DNA of 64,000 nucleotides from Sphaerosporella brunnea (GCA_008704415.1 VXIS01000180.1:31482-95481), one strand, 5' to 3'; shown: positions 24,175 through 34,948, numbered from the stretch's first letter. The notes: generated by a model not told the origin, from the sequence alone. Numbers and translations: made by a program.

Positions 24175-24564
24175 ATGGCCGACTTGCGCACCAACTCCAA
24201 AAAACGCGCGCGTAGCAGCGACCACACTCCCCCCGCACGCCAGCAGAAGCGCCCCGCTCGCCCACTCTACAAAGACCACGAGGCGCTCTGCGCGCTCCTC
24301 GCTATCTCGCCGCGCGACAAAGTCGCAGGCCTGCTCCTGCGGCGTGAAGCACAAGACATCTGTCGCGAGGAGGGCTACGAGCTGAACCGGAACTACACCT
24401 CCTGGGAGGAGGACGAGATGGAGAGATTGGTCAAAACAGTGACTGCGAAGATGAATGCGAGTGCGATCCGCAAGACTGTCTTTCCAGCTGCGGCTATCGA
24501 TGCCCTGCTGCACAGAATTTGCTTGGATAATGTGCGCAATATGAAGACACTGAAAGAGAAGTAG
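24175..24564 (+). CDS. Small basic protein of unknown function (129 aa)
   Basis: An intact frame with no visible intron. Residues 8-32 are basic and Pro-rich with two likely nuclear-localisation runs (KKRAR and RQQKRPAR). The rest is predicted to be mostly helical: a segment around 33-60 with RDKVAGLLLRREA, and another around 75-125 ending in Lys-rich sequence. I do not recognise the family. The next gene on the same strand starts only 91 bp after the stop, so the two may share a promoter or be remnants of one locus. A CT-rich leader precedes the start. Confidence 0.6.
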   Translation: MADLRTNSKKRARSSDHTPPARQQKRPARPLYKDHEALCALLAISPRDKVAGLLLRREAQDICREEGYELNRNYTSWEEDEMERLVKTVTAKMNASAIRKTVFPAAAIDALLHRICLDNVRNMKTLKEK

Positions 24565-24655
24565 TTAGCAAGCGATCCAGCTGTGGGTGATCCAATCGCT
24601 GCGAGATCCTTCGCTGCTCGTACTGATATCCACGTGAAACCAGGACGCTGACCCC

Positions 24656-25957
24656 ATGGCAAATGCTCACGGCGAAGATAAAGAAAGCAAGAGCGATCCA
24701 CTGCTGAATGAGAAGCGTGATGACGACACCCCAATGCCTGTGCGCGGCGTTCAGAACGAAACCCCACTTCCTCTTCGCCTGCAGGCGAACGATATCCCCG
24801 TGTTGATGAACGGTCCTGAAGCTGAGGGTGTAGTTCCTCTTGCCTTTCAGGAGGACGACCTTTCTGTGTTTTCGAGCGGTCCTCAAAGTGACAACCCGGT
24901 TCCTCCTCCCGTGCAGGTGCAGAAACGCGACATTCACATCCCTTCGAACGGTTGTGAGAGCGACGACCGGGTTCCTCCTCCCCAGCAGGAATGCGATGTT
25001 GAGATCTCTCTGGGTGCTGCTGAAGGTGACGGCTCGGTTCCTCTCCCGTTGGAAGAAGACGACATTTCTGCGTCACTGAGCAATTTTCAAACCGACGACC
25101 CAGTTCCTCCTCCCGAGCAGAAACGCGACATTCACATCTCTCTGGGTGCTGCTGGAGTTGGCGGCTCAGCTTCTCTCTCCTGGCAAGAAGACGACATATG
25201 GGCGTCTCTGAGCGGCCCTGAGAGCGACGACCCGGTACCTCCTGCTCACCAGGAACGCGACATGCACATCTCTCAGAGCAGTCCTGAACGCGGCGGCCAG
25301 GCTGTGGTCGACTCTGGGTCTGTGTCCGGTCCTGAAAGTGACGGCCAAACTCCTACTCCCCGGCAGGAACGCGACATGTACCTCTCTCCGGGTGCTGCTG
25401 AATGTGGCGGCTCGATTCCCCTCCCCTTGCAGGAAGACGACGTTTCTACGTCTCTGGACGGCCCTGAGAGCAACGACCCGGTACCTCCTGCTCACCAGGA
25501 ACGCAACATGCACATCTCTCCTCCTCCGCTGCAGGAAAACAACAGACACCTATCTCCGAGCGGTCCTGAAAGCGACCGCGGGCAAGCTAATATTCTGGTG
25601 AAAACCGATTCCACGATTTCGGAGGAATGCAAGGCAGCCACGCAGACTGTTGACATCCCCGGGTCCAGCATCCCGTCTTTCGACCCCAAGACGAGTATCC
25701 TCATAACGTTCATTGACAACACTGTGCCTCCAATGATCGTGGTACGGGGCAAGCCGTTCCACTGGGTGTTCTTCCAAATGCTACCGGTATTGAAAGTGAC
25801 CACGGACCAGCAACGGCTGGTGGCATACGTTCAGAACTTTGCGGGCCCATCAGAGCTGTTCATTGTGGACTCCGAGAAGACGTGGCGGCGGCTGGCAGAC
25901 GATACCAGAATTCATAGTGTTGTCTTTGGCGCTGTCAATCTGGAAACTGGGTCGTGA
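24656..25957 (+). CDS. Repeat protein with C-terminal ULD-like module (433 aa)
   Basis: An intact single-exon frame. Residues about 30-300 consist of some twelve imperfect copies of a 22-residue acidic, Pro-rich unit. Two types alternate: one with PVPP..QERD..IS and one with PLQEDD..S.S..ESDD. The odd and even units correspond to a 44-residue higher-order repeat. Residues about 345-428 form a separate domain: strand (ILITFID), strand (MIVVRG), helix (PFHWVFFQML), strand (LVAYVQ), then TWRRLADD and the closing strand SVVFG. That order fits the ubiquitin-like ULD module. The repeat part is probably disordered and may act as a spacer or scaffold. Such 66-bp units expand and contract easily. Function unknown; confidence in the gene is good, in the domain moderate. 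Confidence 0.75.
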   Translation: MANAHGEDKESKSDPLLNEKRDDDTPMPVRGVQNETPLPLRLQANDIPVLMNGPEAEGVVPLAFQEDDLSVFSSGPQSDNPVPPPVQVQKRDIHIPSNGCESDDRVPPPQQECDVEISLGAAEGDGSVPLPLEEDDISASLSNFQTDDPVPPPEQKRDIHISLGAAGVGGSASLSWQEDDIWASLSGPESDDPVPPAHQERDMHISQSSPERGGQAVVDSGSVSGPESDGQTPTPRQERDMYLSPGAAECGGSIPLPLQEDDVSTSLDGPESNDPVPPAHQERNMHISPPPLQENNRHLSPSGPESDRGQANILVKTDSTISEECKAATQTVDIPGSSIPSFDPKTSILITFIDNTVPPMIVVRGKPFHWVFFQMLPVLKVTTDQQRLVAYVQNFAGPSELFIVDSEKTWRRLADDTRIHSVVFGAVNLETGS

Positions 25958-26239
25958 TTCCTGGAGAAATGGGGATGCAGAGGGGTGAGAGAGCGCGAGA
26001 GGCCAGGCGAGGGGGGAGTGGGTGGATGCCACATTTGATTTTTTTTCTTCTTGGTTTCTCTTCAGACCTGCTTTGACGGATCGGGATCGCACTTGCTATT
26101 ACTGTCCGTCTGTTTGTTGATTTTGATTTCGGTATCGCCCGACTATCGCACTCATCTAGCACACGACAGGTCCAGCCGCTTTTGCGTCGCCCTTGCTGAT
26201 GTGTATTGTTGTGCGATGCTGGTGTGAGACCCTCTCCCA
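25958..26239. other. Downstream region of the repeat-protein gene
   Basis: No gene. T-rich runs after 26038 could contain polyadenylation signals. Confidence 0.4.
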
Positions 26240-26360
26240 TTTTCTCTTCCCTATACGAATCTCCTTTGCCCGCTGTGTTGAGACACGCCCGTCTGTGGGC
26301 ACTTGCGGCCCAAGCGTAGTCGGCTATGTCCTATACATGTCACGGCCGCAAGCAAGCGTA
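26240..26360 (+). mobile_element. LINE 3' end fragment
   Basis: This shares CACGCCCGTCTGTGG and the terminal ACATGTCA-GGCCGCAAGC block with the 3' end of the LINE fragment at 35.5-36.05 kb. Only the 3' untranslated region remains, as expected for a 5'-truncated LINE copy. The terminal hairpin is damaged here: the second arm reads AAGCG rather than GCGGCC. Confidence 0.7.
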
Positions 26361-28265
26361 TGAGTAAACCAACGAGATCTCGGAGGCCGTTCGGCAGGTC
26401 GGTGGCGATGACACGTTTGTAGACGAAGCCCGGACGGGCTCCTCGCATACCGAATCGTAAAGCGCGTCGAGATGTGTCGGCCAGTCGGTGGGTCCGACGA
26501 AACTGCGGCCTCGTCTTAGTTGCAAAATCCGCGAAGAATGGCGATAGCGCGTGTCAATAACCTCCGTTTTCACTTCCGCATGCTCGTTCGTTGCTGAACG
26601 GTTGCCACTATGTTTTGCGGAAGCTTATTGACAACCTTACGATGCGGTCATCTAGAATTGGGTAGAAGGTCTGCGGTGTAGAGAGATTGTGATGTGACGT
26701 CGACCATCAAAACACATACGCGCGCTGTATACGTAACATCCCGAGCTGCTTGGCCTCCTTCTCCTGCGGCTACACTCACCCCTCCTCGTGGTTTGCGCTG
26801 GGGGTAGCGAATGAGTTGCAGCTGCATGGCTCACGTTGACGCTCCGCATTCTATCGTCGGGAGAGCTAATGGGATCCGCAGTCCCTGTGGATAATACAGG
26901 TGGGGGAAACCTACTGTGGCGGTGATGTCTTTGCATTTCGCTAGCCCGCCGGGCATTATATCCCCGCGCGTCGCTCCGCCGCCGACAACGCTTAGACCTC
27001 CACCATCTTCTCCTCTGCTGTATCGATTCCGACGTTTATTTCCTAATGGCATTCCAAACGCATCCCAGCTGGGGACGTACAGGGCACCGCCCGGCAAATG
27101 TGAGATTGAGCCATGTCGTCGCATGTCACGATCCTCGCTCGCTTGGTCGGAGCAACGGGTTTGTGCGGACAATGTCGTAGGCGACGGACGTGATGGCAAT
27201 TTTTTTCAACTGCGCCCGGAAGTCTGAGATGAATGTGTGCAATGGCTTTAAGAGAGATGTGGCAATAATCAGTTTGAGGTATGTGGCACTTTGGAGTCGC
27301 CTTTCGGTTGCGCCGAAAAATGCTTGAGGTTGATGGGCCATGTCGAGGGATAGACGTGTCGTTGAAATGCTGTCTAAAATGTGTCCAAGAATCCATTGGT
27401 CCCGCCAAGGCCAGAGGGCGGGGCGTATTCCTGCGGCCCAGAACGGCGTGGCTCGGCATCTGAGTGATCACCAGCGACGCGCGTATCGGCCCCGTTGATT
27501 AACTCCATTACAGTTTGATCGACTGCCGTAATTGACTCTATAACGCTCACAGCCAAGAGTACAGATACCTATTTCTACATCCACCCAAAGCAACCTTCAA
27601 CCGGGTTCTGCTGCAATATTGTCTCACAGGCTTCAAGGGCCGCCGGTGTAGAAGTGGACGGCGCTGGTCATTTTCGGTTCGCGAGCTGTTGGTTTCTTCT
27701 GGTGGCCAACAGTTGTGAGCTGTTGCAAACACTGTGAAGCCTCTCTCTGGGCTCCGCGGGTTGCTGAGGCGGGTCCTCAGACACCAGCAAGGGTGCTTCC
27801 TGATGAGCTGTGAAAATATGTGTGTTGCTAGAGTCAGCGCGGGTGTACCATGAAATATAGGGGGGGGAGGGTCCTTTGATTTACAAACTTGTATATCCGC
27901 TTCCATGCGGCGTTGGTTTACTTGTGCAGAGTCTCTTTGGGCTGCGTGTTTCCCAACGTTGGAGAAGGCAACGCGAGAGTCCTTCAGGAGACAGCAGTCA
28001 CGACGCTGGTTTGCGATGGGAAGGAGAGAACTGGCGATGGAGGTGCTAAACGCTTGCGGACACATCCGTGACAGCGGCTGTAGGTTGCTGGACTGCACAC
28101 AGTCGCAGTTTGGACCAGAATACCCTGCAACGTGTTCACGAGTTCACCCAAATATTCCAAACAAAAAGGTATTGTCATTTTTCATCCAAATGCGTCGGGA
28201 CCCCAACCAGGTATTGCCATGCAAGTAAGTCACATAGTGCACAGCTTCGATTGTAACAGTGATAG
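26361..28265. other. No supported gene
   Basis: Overlapping frames on both strands up to 183 codons (27547-28098, minus) lack motifs and have open counterparts on the other strand. I call none. Confidence 0.45.
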
Positions 28266-28770
28266 CTAAACAGCAATCAATATATAGGTGGCGTTCGCCC
28301 GAATTGGCCTAAACAGTGTGGGCGGCGTATGTGAGGCCTTTTCCCGATCAATTGCGCCGCATAAGATCAAATATCGGACAAACCGGACGTCGGTCTTCCA
28401 CAGGCCTAGATCGGTTCTCATAAGGACTCCCACATCGGTTGGTATGTCCGTCCGATCAGTGTAAGCCTCATGAATTCTGTCCACACTCTCAAAAAATTTA
28501 GACACAAGCTTATTCGATACATTTTCGGGACCAAGAGCACCTGGTATCATTTGTCGAAAAGCAGGCGAGCTGGACTCGCAATTTCTGCGAGCATAACTCG
28601 TGGATGCTCCCCACGCATCCTCAATCGGGTTCATCTCCGGATGGTAATTGTGTAAAAAGAGGCATTGATGGCCAACACCCTCAAAAATTGCGTCCACGCG
28701 GCCGCTCGGCGCCACAAAGTCAGGCTCCATAGCTAGAATCTCCCTCGCACACTTAAGGTACTCTTGGAGG

Positions 28771-29674
28771 TAGTGTGGCAAACGAGCGGGCTTGAGACGA
28801 GCCCAAGGGGTCACTCGATCCGGATCATGAGTTTAACTGACTCGCATCGCGAGCGCGAGCTGGTTGAGAGGGGGCTCGAGTGAAAGCTCGAGCCGGCCAA
28901 GCGAAATCATGTTTTGAGGCGGAAGCACGCGCGCAGCCAGCAATTCATGGTCATGTAAATTTTCTGATATGTGGTTAAGCCAGGTAGATCAGTCCGATAA
29001 GTCTGACAGGCCTGAAGAGAAGTCCAGCGCAGCCTCGGCATCTGAATCTGTACCCTCGGCCGCATCGTGGTCACTCTGAGCGGCTGGCATCCTCTCCCTC
29101 GTCCCAGCCTCTGGTACAACCTCCGTATCTTGTAACCCCCCTTCTCCCAGGTGTTTACTTCCGTCTGCTTGAGCCAATGCTTAAGCACCGATAGAGTACT
29201 GCACGACTCCTTAAGTAGACGGTTGCGCTTCTTAGTAATGATATCGCCAGCCCTAAAAATCGTGTAAGTTTGGGGAAGATACAGCGGCCGGGCCCGGAGT
29301 TTTGATACTTATACTGGCAAGAGTCTCTCGAATGGCACGCTTGACGCATAAACTGCAAGTCAGTCCCTGGCCATTCGTGCAACCGTGGGAAACCTGTGCT
29401 CGATGAGCTTCCACCAGTGTAGTGGATCGGTTTTCAGGTCCACAGGTGGTTCGCAGAGACAGCGGGCAGTCTGCGCGGCATCCATAGCTGGTTGGCTTCA
29501 TGTAGCCTTACGCACCAGTGGTGAAATCTTGTTCTATCTAGGAAGCTCGAGAGACTCGATCCGTGCTCCATCCCAAACGTTCTGTGTTCGAGCTGGGTCG
29601 AGCTCAACTAGATGTTGCTCGTGCTCGCAGCCGCAGCTTTGAGCTTGATCTGGCTCGGTTCGTTTGCCACACTA
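28771..29674 (-). mobile_element. hAT-2, short hAT element (904 bp)
   Basis: The ends TAGTGTGGCAAACGAGCGGG (left) and, reading inwards from the right, TAGTGTGGCAAACGAACCGA are inverted repeats. They are flanked by 8-bp near-duplications CTTGGAGG (28763-28770) and CTTTGAGG (29675-29682), the length expected for hAT elements. Both ends are rich in GCTCGAG motifs. The inside keeps only the C-terminal tail of a hAT transposase on the minus strand. Removing the element and one duplication rejoins the surrounding transposase in frame. Confidence 0.85.
28989..29215 (-). pseudogene. hAT transposase C-terminal tail (in hAT-2)
   Basis: The minus strand reads LKHWLKQTEVNTWEK, then after a shift an acidic tail ending in SSGLSDLSD and a stop. 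The same ending closes the hAT-1 tail at 31895, so the two elements belong to one family. All domains upstream of the dimerisation region are missing. Confidence 0.75.
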
Positions 29675-30762
29675 CTTTGAGGCATTTCGAATCGCAGCTC
29701 CTCTGCTTGTTGAGAATGCGGCACTGGAGTACCAGATTTGTTTTCCATAAACTCCGTTCTTCACGAACAATTCAAGCCCCATTTGCTTTCCATTTGATAG
29801 GACCATTGACTGCTCTTCATTGGTCTACGGATTAATAGTTGTCCGCATAAAGCGCTGCTTGCCGCCTGGTGCCAGGACGATCTTATTTGCACACAGTGCA
29901 CTGCTGCCGAAGGCGGAGAATATCGTGGAATTATCAAAGATAAATACCTCTTGACAGCCTGGGAATGGCAATTCAAATAACAGTATAACGACAGCCTCAA
30001 TTTGCTTGACCAGGTGTTCCCCGTTCCACCACAGGTCTCCACCCCATTCCAAAAAGTATGCATCCTGGTAGCGGTCCGCGCGCGTTCCCTCTTTAAGGCC
30101 GTAGGTAGGTAACTGTTCTTCAGGAATAGATCAAGGGGGTAGATAAAGTCTTGCTATGCGTGTGACAAAATGTGGAGTCTTGATGTTCCTTCCCTCCCCG
30201 TTTGGATGGACCGTATACCATTCGTGGCCAGTCCAGCCATGCGTCCTGCCTTCGTTTGCAAAGAAGGTACTTTCCTCCAGATAGCCTCAAATATCTGGCC
30301 ACCTTGCCGGGTCGAAGGTGGCTGGAATGCAGAATCATATTTCTGCCGGGAGATTGCCTGGCAAGGGCACCATATAATAGTCCACTTTTTGCTTTTGAAC
30401 TCCTGAATCGCCGGGAGAAATTCTTTCTACCGACATTCCACCACATCCGCTCGCTCATGGCAATCTTTATACAGTCCTTTGCGCTCGTCATCCCATTGCA
30501 GCCCCCGGTTCTTGAAGAAATATCCGCGCCGCTGATGAGCTGATAGTTTTCTGCACCGCCTCAGGATCGGCCCCGTCGTTCATCATCTCCCGTTGCCAGC
30601 AAGCACAAATGGCCTGGGCCAGCGTAACGCAGTCCACCTTTTCCTTTTTACCAGCAAGGACATCACGTATAAAACGTAAAGCCGCCTCATCCTTACGTTT
30701 TTCCTAGACTTTTGCGAACCGGCCCTGGTGGCTAGATAGAAACAGTCCGGACTGCCCCGATT

Positions 30763-32113
30763 AGTGTTGCGCACGAGCGGAGCCCGCTCGAGCAAAAAGC
30801 TCGAGCCGCGAGCACGAGCCGGCTCGAGTCTATGTATTTTTGCGCTCGAGTGCGCTCAATCGAAAATTTTTTGAGCTCAAGTCAGACTCGAGTCATTCGA
30901 GCTTTCTAGATAGCACGAGGTTTCACTGAAGTTGACTCCCACCCCGCTTCCCCCCCGCCCCTCCTACAACCCCCCCCCCGCGCCCCCTCTCAACTCCAAA
31001 ACCCCAACTTCACCCGGACAATCTCACGAACGTCAAAGACCAAATAGCCAGCGCGTAGTGCACGTATGGAAGAAGATGCAATCCGAGCATCCCACAAAGA
31101 GCTCAGTGGATGTTGGGGTAAGGAGCTGTTCTCACCGCTGTTGACCTAACTCTAATGACTCCAGATACATTGCATGCTGCGGCTGGGGCACGGACGCTCA
31201 GTGCACAGGCAACCTCACCATATACCGCCTTTCTCTACGCCCGTAGGATAACATTTCGTGAGGAGGTTGAGGTGGTTATCCGCATCAGTAGGGGTGACCC
31301 GTGCACGTTTGGAGTCTATTCTGAAGGTCAACTATAGCCGTTGCACAGTGGAAACAATGAAAAACCCTCACCTTCGAAGCGTTCAGGTAGATGAAGATCT
31401 TGCTGCAATGTTTGGCAACATTGGACAGTGAGTCCAGGCTACAAACAACGCTTCAAGCACAATGGAGGCATCCGAGACTACACGTTATTTGTGCAAACCC
31501 CCGGTGGGCTCAAAGACCGACCCGCTTCACTGGTGGAAGCTCAATGAGGACCCATCCCCGACTCTTGCAAGAATGGCGCGAGATTACATTGCGATATGTG
31601 CCTCCAACGTACCCTGCGGGCAACGTTTCTCAGTGGCTGGTGACATAATCACCAAGAAGCGGAACCGTCTTCTCGCAGAATCCAGTAGCGTTTTCTACTG
31701 CTCAAGAGTTGGCTGAAGTAGACGGATGTGAAACCCTGGGAAAAATGGAGATATGAGGAGGCGGAGAACGAACCAGCGCCGACTGGTGAAACTATACACA
31801 CCGCTCAGCGTGGCCATGATGCAGCAGAGGGTGTTGAATTGGACGTTGAAGCTTTGCTGAACTCCTCTTCGGGTCTCTCAGACTTATCCGATTGATCTGG
31901 GATTGATCTGCGCACTTTATACTGTCACAGATGATTTACATTGCCCTGCAACAGCTCCCGCGTGCGTCAAAATGTGATTTTATATGGCGGGCTCAAGCTT
32001 TAGCTCGAGGTCATGCTTCCCGGGCTCGATCTCGCGAGTCGAGAGTCAAAATTGCACGAGCGGGCTCGAGCCTACCCCCAAGCTCGACTTGACTGCGCTC
32101 GTGCGCAACATAG
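30763..32113 (+). mobile_element. hAT-1, hAT DNA transposon (1351 bp)
   Basis: The inverted ends share TGTTGCGCACGAGCG (left from 30763, right inwards from 32113) and are followed inside by GCTCGAG-rich subterminal repeats. The 8-bp target duplication CCCCGATT is exact at 30755-30762 and 32114-32121. The two outermost bases differ between ends. Inside, a Pro-rich N-terminal frame (30932-31144) and a C-terminal dimerisation domain remain, while the catalytic core is gone. The element is therefore non-autonomous. It sits in the minus-strand DDE_3 transposase and restores its frame when removed. Confidence 0.92.
31462..31895 (+). pseudogene. hAT transposase dimerisation domain and tail (in hAT-1)
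   Basis: This frame carries the hallmark of the hAT C-terminal dimerisation region: DPLHWWKLNE, then SPTLARMARDYIAI, RFSVAGDIITKKRNRLL. After about 31690 two frameshifts occur, and the tail resumes as KPWEKWRYEEAE and ends in SSGLSDLSD at 31895. No catalytic residues of the RNase H-like core are present, so it cannot be active alone. Confidence 0.88.
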
Positions 32114-32240
32114 CCCCGATTGACGATTCCGTGTATTGTTCAAAGAACGACGCGTCAAGCCGAGAAGTTGGTAGTTCACCAGCCATCAATCTGTGTGTGC
32201 CATTTCTCGTCGTTCTGCCTGGGCCTTAAGGACTTCGGCT

Positions 32241-33425
32241 ATGGCACACGCTGCAAGCCTTGCCTGGCTACAGTTAAATGAGCTCTTGTTTTACATCCAG
32301 CGCCTCGGCTGGATGGCTGTGCATATGGACATACGGGCCTGCAGTACAGCTGTCCTGCAGTCCGCCATTCTGCTTCCATCCGTTTGATATCCGCTCTGCT
32401 TATGCGCGGTCCGATCTGCAATCGGACAAAGACTTGCTTCCCAGCGGCCTTTCCTGCTGGTGTTTCTGTTAAGTACAACTGCATAACATTGCCATGCTCA
32501 AGGTCAGGAAACTTCACGATTAGAAAAGACACGGTCACCGGGCACTCGTGCCCCGCCTGCCCGCCAACAACAACTTTTGGGAGGAGAAGGGTCTGGCTGG
32601 AGCATTTATGTGTTAGATGTTTTTTGTGGTTTCCCCTGGTCTCCAGGGTTTGTCTATTTGTTTGCGGATAGAAAGGAATCGTCCGTTTGTTTGAGGATAG
32701 ATGGTGTTGGAAAGTGGTTCCTTCGCCGGATCTACAACACACAACACATAAGTGATATCGTCGTCGTTACTACCACCTCGCTTTCTGTCGTTGGTGCCGT
32801 CACCCCTCCAAGAACTGCAACAGCGATGGAAACGACGCAACCGCAACTGCCGGAAGCTCCACCTCCGGTGCAAAAATCAAAAAGGCAAACGTTCGGTGAC
32901 GTGTAGCCCGGCGTTCAATCCGACGAAACACGCACGGGAGATTCTTCGCCCCCTCCCGCTCCGTTCTTGAAACATTCAAGCGCCCTGGGCCGACCACCGT
33001 ACTGTTTTCAGTGCGACCGACGGCTGGCAAGCCAGCTGCGCCACCGCCGATCGCGTCCCCCCCTCCTGGGAGGGAAATGATAAAGCGTGATGGAATGGTG
33101 TTGTAAATAGCGTTCCACACTTGTTTTCGTGTGTTTCCAGGTGAGAACAGTCAGCGCTGATAAAGCGGAGGTATATCAGGCCAAATAGCACGTGGCCACG
33201 ATCAGCATCGGATAGTGATGTTCTTTACTTTGCTCCGTTGCTCCGGTCAATGTCATGGTACCCGGGCGTGGCAATCACTCAGGTACACATGCTAGGCATT
33301 TTAGCTCTATTTCTTATCACATCATCCACTATCTGCCTTAGGGTTAGAGGATTGACAAGTACGTCAGAAACCATAGAAAAGATGGCAAGCAAGCCCTGGG
33401 CGGCGAAAATTGAGCTGGATTTTAT
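32241..33425. other. Remnant of transposase N-terminus and intergenic DNA
   Basis: The part up to about 32500 probably continues the N-terminal end of the minus-strand DDE_3 transposase, but I cannot define its start. From about 32750 to 33425 no gene is supported; this is the upstream region of the zinc-finger gene. Confidence 0.4.
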
Positions 33426-33432
33426 TATAAAA
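33426..33432 (+). promoter_or_regulatory. TATA box of the zinc-finger gene
   Basis: TATAAAA followed by GG, 114 bp upstream of the start codon at 33546, with a CT/CA-rich leader between. Confidence 0.6.
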
Positions 33433-33545
33433 GGCGGCGAATCCTCCATTCCCTCTTCATACCTCTGCCAGGAAAAACACACGACAAGAACAAAAACACG
33501 CCAACAACGACAAGCTTCCACATCAACCCCATACCGACAACCAGA

Positions 33546-34304
33546 ATGCCTGGTCGCGATGGCATTTGCAAGTATAGGTGGTGCCAGCAAGCGTTCCCAG
33601 AAGCCAGTATGAGGAGGCATATGCTGTCGGTAAGCTCCCCACGCACACTTGAAACTGTCCTTGAAAGCTCACTGTCGATAGGTTCACCACAACTACTTCT
33701 GCCACTCAGCCGGGTCCTACGTTCCGGTCCGATATGAGAATGGCCAAGCCGTCCATCTCTGTGATTACGAATGTGAGTCCACAATCGGAGACCAGTGGAC
33801 GACGCAGTCCGGTGCCTCGACCCACCAGGCTTGCGTTCGTAAAAACGGATGGGAAAGCGATGAGAACCACGCGGAGAAAGAGCGCAACAAGCGCGGTATC
33901 ATCCCTGGTAATATTGAAGATGTCCCGCCTGGCAATGTCGAAGATGCACTCCCTCCAATGCAGCCTCCCGTTACCCCGCAGCGACCTGCTATTGTTCGTG
34001 GAAATGTTTGGCATGGACTCCCGCCCCCCGGATTGGTCGTGCCTCCCGAGGTTCGAGCTCTGCAGCCCCCCGTTACCCCGCAGCGACCTCCCCCCGGATT
34101 GGTCGTGCCTCCCGAGGTTCGAGCTCTGCAGCCCCCCGTTACCCCGGAGCGACCTCCCCCCGGATTGGTCGTACCTCCCGAGGTTCGAGCTCTGCAGCCC
34201 CCCGTTACCCCGCAGCGACCTCCGCCTGTAAGTTTTACCCTGTCAATGTATCAACAGAGCTCCAGCTGATTCCGCAACCTCAGTTTGCCTGGCGCATGCA
34301 GTGA
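33546..34304 (+). CDS. C2H2-type zinc-finger protein with Pro-rich 22-residue repeats (216 aa)
   Basis: Three exons are predicted: 33546-33629, 33682-34227 and 34284-34304. Intron 1 (52 nt) runs GTAAGC..CGATAG. Intron 2 (56 nt) runs GTAAGT..CTCAG with a CTGAT branch; all junctions are phase 0. Exon 1 plus the start of exon 2 encode one zinc finger of the form C-x4-C-x12-H-x4-H (CKYRWC..RRHMLSVHH), so the finger is completed only after splicing. Residues about 40-115 are polar with two more Cys (HLCDYECES). Residues about 120-210 are a Pro-rich array of a 22-residue unit (GLVVPPEVRALQPPVTP) encoded by near-identical 66-bp repeats. A DNA-binding or regulatory role is possible. The last exon is the least certain; without splicing, the frame ends at 34269. 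Confidence 0.75.
34024..34227. repeat. 66-bp coding minisatellite
   Basis: About three copies of a 66-bp unit (GGATTGGTCGTGCCTCCCGA is its most constant part) differ by only one to three bases. A further degenerate half unit precedes them. The length is a multiple of three, so copy number changes keep the zinc-finger gene in frame. Confidence 0.92.
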
Positions 34305-34487
34305 TGCCGGAAACACCCCCACCAACCTATGATCAGCCGAAAAAGTGAGTGGCAGTTTCGGCATCAAGATGGACTGCGCCAACATTTGATTCAAGATCGA
34401 GGAAATGCATGGGGAGTGGCGCAGTCTTTGTCGCAATACGTTCGAGGGTGTGATCTGGGTCGGGATTGTTGGAAACGAATTTCGGGT

Positions 34488-34668
34488 GAAGGATTTTCGG
34501 GCGGAGTCCGGGAGTCTAGATTTCTTGTTTTCCGTTTGCCGTAGTTGGATAGTTGTCCTTTTCCTGGTGTTTTTTGCCCACGCAGCGCTGTATATAAAGG
34601 CCCGACGCTCGCCCTCCGGCGTCGGATGGAAAACCTAAGCTTCATCTCGTCTCTTAACCTCGTCGACG
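34488..34668 (+). repeat. Promoter-like dispersed repeat, copy A
   Basis: About 180 bp shared with 39026-39201 in the same orientation. The best-kept part spans TATATAAAGG (34591-34600) and the following 30 bases, like a core promoter with its start region. It could be a solo LTR or the 5' end of a retroelement; I could not find TG..CA ends. Confidence 0.75.
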
Positions 34669-34829
34669 TTCAACAGGGATCTTGGGTACGTTTGAGGAAG
34701 CGGATTTGTAACAAGGTGAACATCTCGGTGGTTGGGAATTGCAGAGTCTGTAGACGTAATTTAAGGTTCTCTAGAAAATCTGAGCCATGCTGTCTGACAT
34801 AAACGGGGCGCATGCGACTCCCAGTGATA

Positions 34830-34948
34830 CCCACCGCTGGCAGAACCGACGCACCGTCGGCGTCTTGCTTATGGAGGTCAAGAGCGCCTTCGATTACGTC
34901 TCCAAAGCAGTCCTCATCCGCAGACTTTGTGAGTGCTCCGATGTGTAA
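34830..34948 (+). pseudogene. LINE reverse transcriptase fragment
   Basis: The frame reads GVLLMEVKSAFDYVSKAVLI, which matches the motif of non-LTR reverse transcriptases that starts the palm (D/E-V-K-x-AFD-x-V). It ends at a stop at 34948 and nothing of the YADD motif follows. The usual Asp is Glu here. Probably part of a Tad-like LINE. Confidence 0.75.

Larger units (their letters stand above)
28266..32240 (-). pseudogene. DDE_3-type (IS630/Tc1-like) transposase, split by two hAT insertions
   Basis: Read on the minus strand, one transposase can be followed through four pieces. The N-terminal part is at about 32240-32122 and continues without loss of frame at 30754, after hAT-1, with VDCVTLAQAICACWQ. 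At about 30440 comes the family-typical HERADVVECR, followed by a TAG. At about 29880-29830 comes LAPGGKQRFMRTT. The C-terminal catalytic part resumes after hAT-2 at 28762 with YLKCAREILAMEPDF, then CLFLHNYHPEMNPIEDAWG, which matches the third-acidic-residue region of DDE_3 transposases (HPELNPIE-W-G). Stops and shifts in between show that it is dead. I could not find its own inverted ends. Related basidiomycete transposases have the same order of motifs. Confidence 0.85.

Noticed and set aside
27547..28098. 183-codon minus-strand frame
   Set aside because: No domain is recognised and the plus strand is open over the same bases; it is probably a chance frame.
30763..32113. GCTCGAG-rich repeats as a CRISPR-like array
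   Set aside because: The motifs are irregularly spaced and lie in the subterminal parts of hAT elements; there are no constant repeats with spacers.
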